Shown here: piece by piece, positions 20,774-29,790 of the stretch
Layout of the letters: every line of letters starts with the position of its first letter
Numbering within the stretch: the first letter of the stretch is position 1
From: Pedococcus sp. 5OH_020
GTDB lineage: Bacteria; Actinomycetota; Actinomycetes; Actinomycetales; Dermatophilaceae
Direction: 5' to 3'
DNA: 64,000 bases
Assembly: GCF_027812955.1 (NCBI RefSeq)
Contig: NZ_JAPYZV010000006.1
Coordinates: 124,001-188,000, forward strand
Notes under the pieces: model-generated
What the model was told of the DNA's origin: nothing
What the model saw: the letters and a program-made list of their open reading frames with translations, nothing else
Database searches by the model: none
Translations under genes and position numbers: made by a program

Positions 20774-20913
20774 TCCCCCCTGGTCACAGACATGGTGTCA
20801 TCCTGCCAACCTGCGCGGGGGCGGGGTCAAGCGGGTTGCGACGCCGTGAGCCGACTGCTCGGCTCGAGCAGGCTCTGCCCGACGGCTCCCGCCACCTTAG
20901 GATGGCTAGCACT

Positions 20914-22449
20914 ATGACCGAATGGTTGCTGGTCCTCGCCGGCGTGGGTCTGACGATCGGCACGGCCATCTTCGTGGCCACGGAGTTCTCCCTGGTGGCG
21001 CTCGACCGGCCCACGGTGCAGAAGGCGGTCGACGCCGGCGACGCCCGGGCGGAGGTCGTCCTCGGGTCGCTGCGAGGGCTGTCGACGCAGCTCTCCGCGG
21101 CACAGGTCGGCATCACCCTGACCACCCTGGTCCTCGGGTTCATCGCGACACCGTCTCTCGGTCGCCTCCTGGAGACACCCCTGGGGGCGGCAGGACTCCA
21201 GGGAGAGACGAGGACGTCGGTCGCCGCAGTCATCGCGCTCGTCGTGGCGACGGTCTTCTCCATGGTCTTCGGGGAGCTGCTCCCGCAGTTCCTCGGGATC
21301 TCCGCCCCCTTGGAGACGGCCAAAGTCGTAGCCGTGCCGGTGCGCCTGTTCGCGGTCGTCACCAGGCCGCTCATCGCGGTGCTCAACGGGTCCGCCAACC
21401 TCGCTCTGCGAGCGTTGGGCATCACGCCCCAGGAGGAGCTGTCCGGGGCACGCACGCCGCAGGAGCTGGCGTCGCTGGTGCGACGCTCAGCGGAGGCCGG
21501 CACGCTCGACGAGGGCACGGCGCGCCTCGTCACGAAGTCTCTCGGTTTCGGGGAGCAGACGGCCGCTGACGTGATGAGCCCGCGGGCCCGTGCGTCGTCG
21601 ATCGAGCGGACGGCGACCGCCGAGGACGTTGTGCGGCTGGCGCGGCGCACCGGCCACTCACGGTTCCCGGTGACGGGCGAGGACTGGGACGACATCGACG
21701 GGGTCGTGCACGTCAAGCGCGCCATCGCCGTACCGCACGAACGCCGTCACGACGTGCCGGTGTCGGCGCTCATGGTCCCGCCGCTGCTCGTGCCGGAGAC
21801 CATCCGGCTCGACCCGCTTCTGCTGATGCTGCGCGAGCGCGGGCTCCAGCTCGCGATCGTCGTCGACGAGTATGGCGGCACGGCCGGGATCGTGACCCTT
21901 GAGGACGTGGTCGAGGAGATCGTCGGAGAGGTCTCCGACGAGCACGACGTGTTCCGGACGACCGGCCGCGAGCTCACCGACGGGTCGTGGACGGTCCCCG
22001 GCCTGTGGCGGCCGGACGAGGTCCGGGAGCGGCTGGGTGCGCAGGTGCCCGAAGGCCCGGCGTACGAGACCTGCGGCGGCTTCGTGATGGCGCAGCTCGG
22101 CCGGATCCCCGTCGTCGGGGACCGGGTCACCATCCCCGGATGGGAGATCACCGTCCTGGCCATGGACGGCATGCGGGCCGACCGCCTGCGGTTCCGGCCG
22201 CTGGAGGACGACGGCGGCGGCACCGAGGCCGGAAGCCATTCTGAGGTCGGCTCGCCCGCGCGGCCGGCACCGCCTGGACCACCCGACCCGTCGAACGGCC
22301 ACCCGCGTGCCTCCGCCGCGGCGGGCAGGCGGTCGGACGCAGGCTCCCGGGACGACTCAGGCTCCCGGCGCGACTCAGGCTCTCGGCGCGACTCAGGCTC
22401 TCGCGAGGACTCAGCCTCCCGGCGCGACTCAGGCAGGGCGGTCCGATGA
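20914..22449 (+). CDS. CNNM/CorC (HlyC)-family transmembrane protein with CBS pair and Arg/Ser-rich tail
   Basis: A protein of about 511 aa. The N-terminal DUF21/CNNM domain has four helices (WLLVLAGVGLTIGTAIFVATEF; TLTTLVLGFIATPS; VAAVIALVVATVFSMVFGELLPQ). A CBS-domain pair follows (about residues 215-340, with IVVDEYGGTAGIVTLEDVVEEIVGE), then a CorC_HlyC domain. The family is implicated in Mg2+ export or ion homeostasis. The C-terminal 70 residues are low-complexity and end in six tandem GSRRDS-type repeats. The start is uncertain: ATG at 20902 or 20914. I chose 20914 because TAGGAT at 20898 overlaps the first. It overlaps the next gene by 4 nt. Confidence 0.88.
   Translation: MTEWLLVLAGVGLTIGTAIFVATEFSLVALDRPTVQKAVDAGDARAEVVLGSLRGLSTQLSAAQVGITLTTLVLGFIATPSLGRLLETPLGAAGLQGETRTSVAAVIALVVATVFSMVFGELLPQFLGISAPLETAKVVAVPVRLFAVVTRPLIAVLNGSANLALRALGITPQEELSGARTPQELASLVRRSAEAGTLDEGTARLVTKSLGFGEQTAADVMSPRARASSIERTATAEDVVRLARRTGHSRFPVTGEDWDDIDGVVHVKRAIAVPHERRHDVPVSALMVPPLLVPETIRLDPLLLMLRERGLQLAIVVDEYGGTAGIVTLEDVVEEIVGEVSDEHDVFRTTGRELTDGSWTVPGLWRPDEVRERLGAQVPEGPAYETCGGFVMAQLGRIPVVGDRVTIPGWEITVLAMDGMRADRLRFRPLEDDGGGTEAGSHSEVGSPARPAPPGPPDPSNGHPRASAAAGRRSDAGSRDDSGSRRDSGSRRDSGSREDSASRRDSGRAVR
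22346..22438 (+). repeat. 18-bp tandem repeats encoding a GSRRDS tail
   Basis: About five copies of an 18-bp unit (GGCTCYCGGCGCGACTCA and variants) follow one another in frame at the 3' end of the first CNNM gene. They encode GSRDDS, GSRRDS, GSRRDS, GSREDS and ASRRDS. The tail mixes positive and negative charge and is expected to be disordered and cytoplasmic. Confidence 0.85.
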
Positions 22450-23480
22450 GTGCAGGTGCTCTGTGGGTCACCGTTCTCCTGCTGCTGCTCAACGCGTTCT
22501 TCGTGGGCGCGGAGTTCGCCGCGATGGCGGCCCGCCGCTCCACCCTCGAGCCGCTGGCGGCGCACGGTTCCCGCCGCGCGCAGACGGCCCTGGACGGTAT
22601 GGAGCAGATGGGCTCGCTCCTGGCCTGCGCCCAGCTGGGGATCACCGTGTGCTCGGTGCTGCTCGGTGCCATCTCGGAGGCCGCGCTGCACCACGCTCTG
22701 GAGCCGGTGGTGCATCACCTCGGGCTGCCGACTGGCGTCACCGACGGGCTGGCGCTGGCCGTGGCCCTGCTGGTCGTCGTCTACCTGCATGTCGTCGTCG
22801 GGGAGATGATCCCCAAGAACCTCGCGCTCGCCGGCCCTGAACGGTCGGCCCTGGTCCTCGTGCCGGTGCTGCTGGTCATCACCCGCGCGCTGCGCCCCGT
22901 GATCCGGGTGATGGAGGCGGCCGCGAAGGGCTTGGTGCGGCTGTTCCGTGTGGAGCCGAAGGACGAGATCACGTCCGCCTTCACCGTCGAGGAGGTCGAG
23001 CACATCCTGGCCGAGAGCCACCACGAGGGGCTCATCGAGGAGGGGCAGCACGGGCTCGTCGGCGCCGCCCTCGAGTTCAGCGACAAGGCCGCCGTCGACG
23101 TCGCGGTGCCCCTGTCCGACCTGGTCACCCTGCCGCTGACCGCCACTCCGGACGACGTGGAGCGGCTCGTGGCGAAGCGGGGGTTCTCCCGCTACCCCCT
23201 GCTCGACCGCGCGGGCAGCCTGCGGGGCTACCTGCACCTCAAGGACGTGCTCTACGCCGACGACACGGAGCGTGACATCGCCGTGCCGGTGAAGAGGGTG
23301 CGCAAGCTCGCTACGGTCCAGGCCGGTGACGAGGTGGAGGAGGTCCTGCGGACGATGCAGCGCACGGGTGCCCACCTGGCCCGCGTCGTGAACGCCGACG
23401 GAGCCGACATCGGGGTGGTGTTCCTGGAGGACGTCATCGAGGAGCTCGTCGGCGAGGTGGCCGACGCGTCCCAGCGCTGA
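22446..23480 (+). CDS. CNNM/CorC-family transmembrane protein (second paralogue)
   Basis: A 344-aa paralogue of the gene before it, lacking the long tail. The DUF21/CNNM membrane domain (LWVTVLLLLLNAFFVGAEFAA; LLACAQLGITVCSVLLGAI; VVVYLHVVVGEMIPKNLAL) is followed by a CBS pair ending VFLEDVIEELVGEVADAS. No C-terminal CorC_HlyC domain remains. The start overlaps the upstream stop by 4 nt (ATGA). Paired CNNM genes of this type are common in actinobacteria and may form a heteromer. A strong hairpin follows the stop. Confidence 0.92.
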   Translation: MSAGALWVTVLLLLLNAFFVGAEFAAMAARRSTLEPLAAHGSRRAQTALDGMEQMGSLLACAQLGITVCSVLLGAISEAALHHALEPVVHHLGLPTGVTDGLALAVALLVVVYLHVVVGEMIPKNLALAGPERSALVLVPVLLVITRALRPVIRVMEAAAKGLVRLFRVEPKDEITSAFTVEEVEHILAESHHEGLIEEGQHGLVGAALEFSDKAAVDVAVPLSDLVTLPLTATPDDVERLVAKRGFSRYPLLDRAGSLRGYLHLKDVLYADDTERDIAVPVKRVRKLATVQAGDEVEEVLRTMQRTGAHLARVVNADGADIGVVFLEDVIEELVGEVADASQR

Positions 23481-23489
23481 GGCAGCAGA

Positions 23490-23516
23490 AAGGCCAGGCG
23501 CCCTGCGCCTGGCCTT
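23490..23516. terminator. Hairpin terminator between the CNNM operon and tRNA-Arg
   Basis: AAGGCCAGGCGC, a 3-nt CCT loop, then the exact complement GCGCCTGGCCTT. The 12-bp stem starts 10 nt after the CNNM stop. On the other strand it lies 3 nt beyond the tRNA 3' end, so it can serve both converging transcripts. Confidence 0.8.
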
Positions 23517-23519
23517 CAG

Positions 23520-23591
23520 TGCCCCCGGCAGGATTCGAACCTGCGCTCCCGCCTCCGGAGGGCGGTGCTCTATCCCCTGAGCTACGGGGGC
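23520..23591 (-). tRNA. tRNA-Arg (anticodon CCG)
   Basis: The minus strand folds into a full cloverleaf of 72 nt: acceptor GCCCCCG/CGGGGGC with discriminator A, D arm GCTC-AGGGGATA-GAGC, anticodon arm CCGCC-CTCCGGA-GGCGG, variable loop GAGC, and T arm GCAGG-TTCGAAT-CCTGC. The anticodon CCG reads CGG, a frequent Arg codon in this genome. CCA is not encoded. It points away from argS, which begins 470 bp further on with an orphan receiver gene between. Confidence 0.95.
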
Positions 23592-23633
23592 CCACTCGCC
23601 CTGGTGAAGGGGCGCTCGGTGAGGGTAGCAGCC

Positions 23634-23639
23634 TAGTCT
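23634..23639 (+). promoter_or_regulatory. -10 element of the orphan receiver gene (leaderless)
   Basis: TAGTCT, then 7 nt, then the ATG at 23647; no ribosome binding site is seen. Confidence 0.6.
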
Positions 23640-23646
23640 TGGGCCC

Positions 23647-24051
23647 ATGGAACGCGGGGGAGTCGTCATGGTCTGTGACGACACGGAGCAGATCAGACGG
23701 CTCATCCGGCTGAACCTCGAGCTGGAGGGCTACGACGTCCTCGAGGCCGCCGACGGCCAGGAGCTCCTGGACAGCCTCGCCGGCTCCGCTGAGCTGCCGG
23801 GCGTCATCACGCTCGACGCGCAGATGGCTCCGCGCGACGGCTGGTGGGCCATCGCCCAGATCCGTGCCGACGAGCGGCTACGCCACATTCCGGTGGTGAT
23901 GGTGACGGCCTCCGTCCAGCAGCACGACCGGGTCCAGGCGCAGAGCTCAGGGCTCGACGCGTTCGTGCCCAAGCCGTTCGACCCCGACAAGCTCGTGGAG
24001 GTCGTCGGGGGCCTCATGGCCAGGGGCAGGGGGCAGGCGCCGTCCGCCTAG
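23647..24051 (+). CDS. Stand-alone response-regulator receiver protein
   Basis: A 134-aa CheY-like protein made only of a receiver domain. The acidic pair is in MVCDDTEQIRR (Asp11, Asp12), the phospho-acceptor is Asp57 in ITLDAQMAPRDGW, the switch Thr is Thr87 in VMVTASV, and Lys109 is in VPKPFDP. No output domain follows, so it must act by protein contact. No histidine kinase gene adjoins it. It sits 10 nt before argS, but argS has its own promoter-like hexamer inside the 3' end of this gene. Confidence 0.93.
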   Translation: MERGGVVMVCDDTEQIRRLIRLNLELEGYDVLEAADGQELLDSLAGSAELPGVITLDAQMAPRDGWWAIAQIRADERLRHIPVVMVTASVQQHDRVQAQSSGLDAFVPKPFDPDKLVEVVGGLMARGRGQAPSA

Positions 24052-24054
24052 ACT
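24049..24054 (+). promoter_or_regulatory. -10 element of argS (leaderless)
   Basis: TAGACT overlaps the stop codon of the receiver gene and is followed by 7 nt and the GTG start of argS. Confidence 0.6.
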
Positions 24055-24061
24055 TGCCCGG

Positions 24062-25708
24062 GTGACCCCGGAAGAGCTCTCCGCAGCCATACGCGCCGCT
24101 CTCGACGATGCTGTCGCCGCCGGCGAACTCACCGTCGAGGTGCCGGCGGAGGTCCGCGTGGAGCGACCCAGGAACCGCGACCACGGGGACTGGTCCACCA
24201 ACGTGGCGCTCCAGATCGCCAAGGCCGCCGCCAAACCCCCTCGCGAGGTTGCCGCGGTGCTCGCCGAGCGGCTGGGAAAGGCGCGGGGGGTCAAGGCCGT
24301 CGACATCGCCGGACCGGGCTTCCTCAACGTCACCCTCGACATCGCCTCGGCCGGTGAGCTGGCCCGCTCGGTCGTGGAGCTGGGGACCGCCTTCGGTCGG
24401 AACGAGTCGGAGGCCGGTCACACGATCAACCTGGAGTTCGTCTCCGGCAACCCCACCGGTCCGCTGCACATCGGCCACACGCGCTGGGCGGCGCTCGGCG
24501 ACGCTCTGGCCCGGCTGCTGCGGGCCTCCGGTGCCGCGGTGACGACGGAGTACTACGTCAACGACGCCGGCGCCCAGATGGACAAGTTCGGCGCGTCGAT
24601 CGTCGCCCGGGCCAGAGGCGAGGAGGTGCCCGAGGACGGGTATCCCGGGGAGTACGTCACGGCACTGGCGCAGGAGGTCCTCGCGCAGCGTCCGGACCTC
24701 ACGTCCCTTCCGCCCGAGGAGGCGACCGCTGTCGCCAGAGACCTCGGGTATGCCGCGCAGCTGCGCGCCATCAGGGCGACCCTGGACGCCTTCGGGGTGC
24801 ATTTCGACGTCTGGTTCTCCGAGCAGGCCCTGCACGACGACGACGCCGTCTCGAAGGCGGTCGAGCGGCTGCGGCAGCAGGGCCACGTCGAGGACCGTGA
24901 CGGGGCGGTATGGCTGCGCACCACGGACTTCGGGGACGACAAGGACCGGGTGCTCGTCCGCGCCAACGGCACCCCGACCTACTTCGCGGCCGACGCGGCG
25001 TACTACCTGTCGAAGAAGGACCGAGGCTTCACCGAGAAGGTCTACATGCTCGGGGCGGACCACCACGGCTACGTCAACCGGCTCAAGGCCATTGCGGCGT
25101 GCGCCGGGGACGACCCGGAGGCCAGCATCGAGGTGCTCATCGGCCAGCTCATCAACATCGCGGGTGAGCGGATGGGCAAGAGACGCGGCAACGCCATCTA
25201 CCTCGACGACCTCATCGAGTGGATCGGCACCGACGCGATCCGTTACTCGCTGGCGCGCTACCCCGCGGACAGCCCGCTCTCGCTGAATGGTGAGGACCTG
25301 CGCAAGCAGACGAACGACAACCCCGTGTTCTACGTGCAGTACGCCCACGCCCGCACCTCCAACGTCGCTCGGCTGGCGGGGGAGGACGGCGTCCGCCGGG
25401 AGGACGGCTTCGACCCGTCGTTGCTCGCCGACCCGACGGAGGCGGCGCTGCTGGCGGTCCTCGGGGACTTCCCCCGTGTCGTCGCCCAGGCGGCCCACCT
25501 CCGCGAGCCGCACCGCGTCGCGCGCTACCTCGAGGACCTGGCCGGCAGGTTCCACAAGTGGTACGACACGTGCCGGGTGCGACCGATGAGCGTCGACGAG
25601 CAGGTCACGGACCTGCATCGCACGCGGTTGTGGCTCAACGACGCCACCCGCCAGGTCCTGGCCAACGGGCTGGACCTGCTGGGGGTCTCGGCACCCGAGC
25701 GCATGTGA
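24062..25708 (+). CDS. argS: Arginyl-tRNA synthetase
   Basis: A 548-aa class I aminoacyl-tRNA synthetase. The additional N-terminal domain includes the RPRNRDHGDWSTN segment. The HIGH signature appears as GNPTGPLHIGHTRW, and the KMSKS-equivalent region reads GERMGKRRGNAI. The C-terminal anticodon-binding domain ends with LDLLGVSAPERM, a typical ArgRS ending. It charges tRNA-Arg. The GTG start is preceded by TAGACT at 7 nt and lacks a Shine-Dalgarno. lysA, hom, thrC and thrB follow on the same strand, a gene order conserved in many actinobacteria. Confidence 0.97.
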   Translation: MTPEELSAAIRAALDDAVAAGELTVEVPAEVRVERPRNRDHGDWSTNVALQIAKAAAKPPREVAAVLAERLGKARGVKAVDIAGPGFLNVTLDIASAGELARSVVELGTAFGRNESEAGHTINLEFVSGNPTGPLHIGHTRWAALGDALARLLRASGAAVTTEYYVNDAGAQMDKFGASIVARARGEEVPEDGYPGEYVTALAQEVLAQRPDLTSLPPEEATAVARDLGYAAQLRAIRATLDAFGVHFDVWFSEQALHDDDAVSKAVERLRQQGHVEDRDGAVWLRTTDFGDDKDRVLVRANGTPTYFAADAAYYLSKKDRGFTEKVYMLGADHHGYVNRLKAIAACAGDDPEASIEVLIGQLINIAGERMGKRRGNAIYLDDLIEWIGTDAIRYSLARYPADSPLSLNGEDLRKQTNDNPVFYVQYAHARTSNVARLAGEDGVRREDGFDPSLLADPTEAALLAVLGDFPRVVAQAAHLREPHRVARYLEDLAGRFHKWYDTCRVRPMSVDEQVTDLHRTRLWLNDATRQVLANGLDLLGVSAPERM

Positions 25709-25774
25709 CGGCGCTGCACCGGCACGTGTGACAGTGGCCCGGGTCAGGACCGGGCCGGGAAAGGCAGGACGACG

Positions 25775-27211
25775 ATGCGCGCTCACGAGGCGGGAGCCCT
25801 CCACGCCGAGGGGTACGGCGGCCCCCCGCACTGGCTACCGTGGCCGCGCGACGTCATGGAGCTCCTTCCGCAGCTGTGGCCGCGGACGATCGGACGCGAC
25901 GAGGCCGGACGGCTCACGGTCGGGGGGCTCGACGTGGTGACGATCGCGCGCGACTTCGGCACGGCGGCGTACGTGGTGGACGAGGAGGACTTCCGGGCGC
26001 GCGCCCGTGCCTTCCGGGACGAGTTCGGCGAGCCGTTCGCCGAGCTCGGTGGCGTGGACGTCTACTACGCCGGCAAGGCGTTCCTGTGCACCGAGGTCGC
26101 CCGCTGGGTCGCCCAGGAGGGGCTCTTCCTGGACGTCTGCTCCGGTGGTGAGCTGGCGGTGGCTCAGCGGGCCGAGTTCCCGGCTGAGCGGATCGGCCTG
26201 CACGGCAACAACAAGTCCGTGGCCGAGCTCCGGCAGGCCCTGCGTTACGGGGTCGGGCGCATCGTCGTCGACTCGTTCGAGGAGATCGACCGGCTCGCGG
26301 CCCTCGCCGGGGAGCTCGGGGTCCAGGCACCGGTCATGGTGCGGGTCACGGTGGGGGTCGAGGCGCATACGCACGAGTTCATCGCCACGGCGCACGAGGA
26401 CCAGAAGTTCGGCTTCTCCCTCGCCGGTGGCCAGGCGGCCGAGGCGGTCGCGCGAGTCGTGGGGCACGGGGACGCGCTCCGGCTGCTGGGGCTGCACTCG
26501 CACATCGGAAGCCAGATCTTCGACACCTCCGGTTTCGAGGTGTCGGCCCGGCGCCTCATCGGCCTGCACGCGGACGTGGCGCGCGTGCACGGCATCCATC
26601 TGCCGGAGCTGGACCTCGGCGGGGGTTTCGGCATCGCGTACACCTCGGAGCACACCCCGTTGCACCCCAAGGCACTGGGTGAGCAGCTGGCCGACCTCGT
26701 CGTGCGTGAGCTGAAGTCGGTGGGCGACGGGAGCCCCGACACCCCCACGCCGCGAATCTCGATCGAGCCGGGGCGGGCCATCGTCGGGCCGAGCACCTTC
26801 ACCCTCTACGAGGTCGGCACCGTCAAGGACGTCGAGGTGGGTGCCGGCACGGTCCGCACCTACGTGTCGGTCGACGGCGGGATGAGCGACAACATCCGCA
26901 CCGCCCTCTACGACGCCGACTACTCCTGCACGCTTGCCAGCCGCCGGTCCGACGCACCACCCCGGCTCGCGCGCGTGGTCGGTCGGCACTGCGAGAGCGG
27001 GGACATCGTCGTCATGGACGAGTACCTCCCCGACGACATCGCCCCCGGTGACCTGGTCGCCGTACCGGGGACGGGAGCCTACTGCCGCAGCATGGCGAGC
27101 CAGTACAACCACACGCCACGCCCGCCCGTGCTGGCCGTCCGGGAGGGCCGGGCCCGGGTCTTGGTGCGCCGGGAGACGGTGGAAGATCTGTTGGCGCTCG
27201 ATGTCGGCTGA
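25775..27211 (+). CDS. lysA: Diaminopimelate decarboxylase
   Basis: A 478-aa PLP enzyme of the alanine-racemase/ornithine-decarboxylase fold III group. It decarboxylates meso-diaminopimelate to L-lysine. The PLP Lys is Lys101 in VYYAGKAFLC. LDVCSGGELAVA, HSHIGSQIF, DLGGGFGIAY and EPGRAIVG form the cofactor site, and CESGDIV holds the Cys that completes the partner active site. It lies 66 nt after argS with a weak ribosome binding site (GGCAGGA) before the ATG. The N-terminal 25 residues (AGALHAEGYGGPPHWLPWP) are the usual actinobacterial extension. Confidence 0.97.
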   Translation: MRAHEAGALHAEGYGGPPHWLPWPRDVMELLPQLWPRTIGRDEAGRLTVGGLDVVTIARDFGTAAYVVDEEDFRARARAFRDEFGEPFAELGGVDVYYAGKAFLCTEVARWVAQEGLFLDVCSGGELAVAQRAEFPAERIGLHGNNKSVAELRQALRYGVGRIVVDSFEEIDRLAALAGELGVQAPVMVRVTVGVEAHTHEFIATAHEDQKFGFSLAGGQAAEAVARVVGHGDALRLLGLHSHIGSQIFDTSGFEVSARRLIGLHADVARVHGIHLPELDLGGGFGIAYTSEHTPLHPKALGEQLADLVVRELKSVGDGSPDTPTPRISIEPGRAIVGPSTFTLYEVGTVKDVEVGAGTVRTYVSVDGGMSDNIRTALYDADYSCTLASRRSDAPPRLARVVGRHCESGDIVVMDEYLPDDIAPGDLVAVPGTGAYCRSMASQYNHTPRPPVLAVREGRARVLVRRETVEDLLALDVG

Positions 27212-27255
27212 GAAGGTTTCGTGCGGGACGGCCCCCGGCGCGAAAGGAGGTCCGG

Positions 27256-27366
27256 ATGTCGGAACGTCCGGCGTCCACGGTGTGGACACGGCACGATGGT
27301 GGCAGTCCCGACCGAGGGCCGAGGGGGCACAAGGAGCAGGGAGTGGATGGGTGGCATCGTGAGTGA
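27256..27366 (+). CDS. Possible 36-aa leader ORF overlapping the start of hom
   Basis: AAAGGAGG, the strongest Shine-Dalgarno in this neighbourhood, lies 5 nt before an ATG that opens a 36-codon frame (begins MSERPASTVWTRHDGG, ends DGWHRE). It runs out of frame through the start region of hom and stops 5 nt after the GTG at 27359. Ribosomes finishing it would end on top of the hom start, so translational coupling is plausible. It has only two Thr codons and no Met or Ile run, so classic attenuation is not obvious. A small GTCCAC/GTGGAC hairpin lies within it. Whether the peptide is made is unknown. Confidence 0.4.
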   Translation: MSERPASTVWTRHDGGSPDRGPRGHKEQGVDGWHRE

Positions 27367-28705
27367 GAGCCAGAACGTGGAGCAGCAGCCGCTACGAGTG
27401 GCTCTGCTCGGCTGTGGCGTCGTCGGTTCCTCCGTGGCGACGATGCTCACCCAGCACGCCGACGACCTTGCGGCCCGCGTGGGCCGGCCGCTGGAGCTCG
27501 TCGGCATCGCCGTGCGCCGTCCCGGACGCGACCGGTCGGAACTGCCCGTCGACCCGGGCCTCTTCACCACGGACGCCGACTCCCTGGTCGCGCGCGCGGA
27601 CATCGTCATCGAGGTCATCGGCGGGATCGAACCGGCTCGCAGCCTCATCGAGAGCGCCATGAAGCACGGCGCCTCCGTGGTGTCGGCGAACAAGGCGCTG
27701 CTCGCGGAGGCTGGTCCGAGCCTGTACGCCGCGGCCGCCGCGCATGGCGTGGACCTGTACTACGAGGCTGCGGTGGCCGGCGCGATCCCCATCCTGCGGC
27801 CGATCCGCGAGTCGCTGGCCGGCGACGACGTACGCAAGGTCCTGGGCATCGTCAACGGCACGACCAACTACGTGCTGGACAAGATGGACACGACCGGCCA
27901 GGGCTTCGCGGAGGCGGTCGAGCAGGCCCAGGCGCTGGGGTACGCGGAGGCGGACCCGACAGCGGACGTCGAGGGCTTCGACGCTGCGGCCAAGGCGGCG
28001 ATCCTCGCGTCTCTCGCCTTCCACACGCGGGTCTCCAGCGACCAGGTCTACCGCGAGGGCATCACCGAGGTCACCGCGGCGGACGTGCAGGCGGCCCGAG
28101 AGATGGACTGTGTGGTCAAGCTGCTCGCGATCTGCGAGCGGACCGAGACGGTGGACGAGGCGGGAGTGGCGAGCCCCGGCGTCAGCGTGCGGGTGCACCC
28201 GGCGATGATCCCGCGGTCGCATCCGCTGGGCAGCGTGCGGGAGGCTTTCAACGCCGTCTTCGTCGAGGCCGACGCCGCCGGCCAGCTCATGTTCTACGGC
28301 AAGGGCGCCGGTGGTGACCCCACCGCCAGCGCGGTGCTCGGCGACGTGGTGGCCGTGGCTCGCCACCGGGTCGGCGGCGGGCGCGGTCCTGGCGAGTCCG
28401 CGTACGCCGACCTGCCTGTGCTCGACATGGGCAAGGCGCTGACGCGGTACCACATCAGCCTCGACGTGGAGGACCGTCCCGGCGTGCTGGCCCAGGTAGC
28501 CACATCGTTCGCCGAGCATGGCGTCTCCATCGAGACGGTGCGCCAGCAGATCGTCGGCTCGGTCGACGAGGCCGAGAGCAGGGCCAACCTCATCGTCGTG
28601 ACGCACACGGCACCGGATGCGGCGCTCGCGGCGACCGTGGAGGCGCTGTCCGCCCTCGACACCGTTCGAGAGGTGACGTCGGTGATGAGGGTGGAAGGAG
28701 CCTGA
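27347..28705 (+). CDS. hom: Homoserine dehydrogenase
   Basis: A 452-aa enzyme that reduces aspartate semialdehyde to homoserine for threonine and methionine. The NAD(P)-binding motif is [25 protein letters not shown] holds the active-site Lys region, and [12 protein letters not shown] is the family signature. A C-terminal ACT domain ([27 protein letters not shown]) is the expected site of threonine feedback. Start choice is open: ATG at 27347 (AAGGAG 10 nt upstream) or GTG at 27359 (MSESQN). A short upstream ORF overlaps both. The stop overlaps the thrC start by 1 nt. Confidence 0.96.
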   Translation: MGGIVSESQNVEQQPLRVALLGCGVVGSSVATMLTQHADDLAARVGRPLELVGIAVRRPGRDRSELPVDPGLFTTDADSLVARADIVIEVIGGIEPARSLIESAMKHGASVVSANKALLAEAGPSLYAAAAAHGVDLYYEAAVAGAIPILRPIRESLAGDDVRKVLGIVNGTTNYVLDKMDTTGQGFAEAVEQAQALGYAEADPTADVEGFDAAAKAAILASLAFHTRVSSDQVYREGITEVTAADVQAAREMDCVVKLLAICERTETVDEAGVASPGVSVRVHPAMIPRSHPLGSVREAFNAVFVEADAAGQLMFYGKGAGGDPTASAVLGDVVAVARHRVGGGRGPGESAYADLPVLDMGKALTRYHISLDVEDRPGVLAQVATSFAEHGVSIETVRQQIVGSVDEAESRANLIVVTHTAPDAALAATVEALSALDTVREVTSVMRVEGA

Positions 28706-29790
28706 TGGCGTCGCTGTGGCAGGGAGTCATCCGCGAGTACGCCGCCCGGCTTCCGGGCCTGCAGGGCGCGCCGGTGGTGACCCTGCAGGAGGGGGGCACG
28801 CCGCTGCTGCCCGCCGAGCATCTGTCGTCGCTGACGGGGGCCCGCGTCTTCGTCAAGTACGAGGGGCTCAACCCCACCGGCTCCTTCAAGGACCGGGGGA
28901 TGACGGCGGCGATCTCCATGGCGGCCAAGCATGGGGCCAAGGCGGTGATCTGCGCGTCGACCGGCAACACCAGCGCCAGTGCCGCCGCGTATGCCACGAA
29001 GGCCGGCATGGCCTGCGCCGTCCTCGTGCCTGAGGGCAAGATCGCGATGGGGAAGCTGAGCCAGGCCATCGCGCACGGCGCCACCCTGCTCCAGGTGGAC
29101 GGCAACTTCGACGACTGCCTCACCCTGGCTCGCAAGCTGGCCGAGGCCTACCCGGTCGAGCTCGTGAACTCGGTGAACCCGGCGCGCATCGAGGGTCAGA
29201 AGACCGCCTCGTTCGAGGTCGTGGACGCCCTCGGCGACGCGCCGGACATCCACTGCCTACCGGTCGGGAACGCCGGCAACATCACGGCGTACTGGCAGGG
29301 GTACCGCGAGTACCACCGCGACTCGGGAACCCCTGGGCCGGCCACCAGGCTGCCGCAGATGTGGGGCTTCCAAGCGGCCGGAGCCGCCCCCATCGTGCTC
29401 GGCCATCCGGTGGACCATCCCGACACGATCGCCACCGCCATCCGGATCGGCAACCCCGCGTCGTGGAAGCAGGCCGAACAGGCGCGCGACGACTCCGGCG
29501 GGCGCATCGAGTCGGTGACCGACGAGCAGATCCTGACCGCTCACCGTGTGCTCTCGGCGCGGGAGGGGATCTTCGTGGAACCCGGTTCGGCCGCGTCCGT
29601 CGCCGGGCTGCTCCAGGCCCATGAGTCCGGTCTGGTGCCGCCCGGCGCCACGGTGGTGTGCACCGTGACCGGTCACGGGCTCAAGGACCCGCAATGGGCC
29701 CTGAAGAATGCCGACGGCTCGGAGGTCACCCCGACGCGCGTCCCGGTCGACGCCTTCTCCGCGGCCCAGGCACTGGGGCTGGACGGCTGA
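28705..29790 (+). CDS. thrC: Threonine synthase
   Basis: A 361-aa PLP enzyme that converts O-phosphohomoserine to threonine. The PLP Lys is in [12 protein letters not shown], the phosphate-binding Gly loop is in [12 protein letters not shown], and [16 protein letters not shown] is the Ser/Thr-dehydratase-fold signature. Length matches the short class of threonine synthases found in actinobacteria. Its ATG overlaps the hom stop and its stop overlaps the thrB start (TGATG both times), so hom, thrC and thrB are translationally coupled. Confidence 0.97.
   Translation: MASLWQGVIREYAARLPGLQGAPVVTLQEGGTPLLPAEHLSSLTGARVFVKYEGLNPTGSFKDRGMTAAISMAAKHGAKAVICASTGNTSASAAAYATKAGMACAVLVPEGKIAMGKLSQAIAHGATLLQVDGNFDDCLTLARKLAEAYPVELVNSVNPARIEGQKTASFEVVDALGDAPDIHCLPVGNAGNITAYWQGYREYHRDSGTPGPATRLPQMWGFQAAGAAPIVLGHPVDHPDTIATAIRIGNPASWKQAEQARDDSGGRIESVTDEQILTAHRVLSAREGIFVEPGSAASVAGLLQAHESGLVPPGATVVCTVTGHGLKDPQWALKNADGSEVTPTRVPVDAFSAAQALGLDG

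Noticed and set aside
23520-23591. tRNA-Arg as a possible integration site for a mobile element.
   Set aside because: No integrase, direct repeat of the tRNA 3' end or compositional shift is visible on either side.
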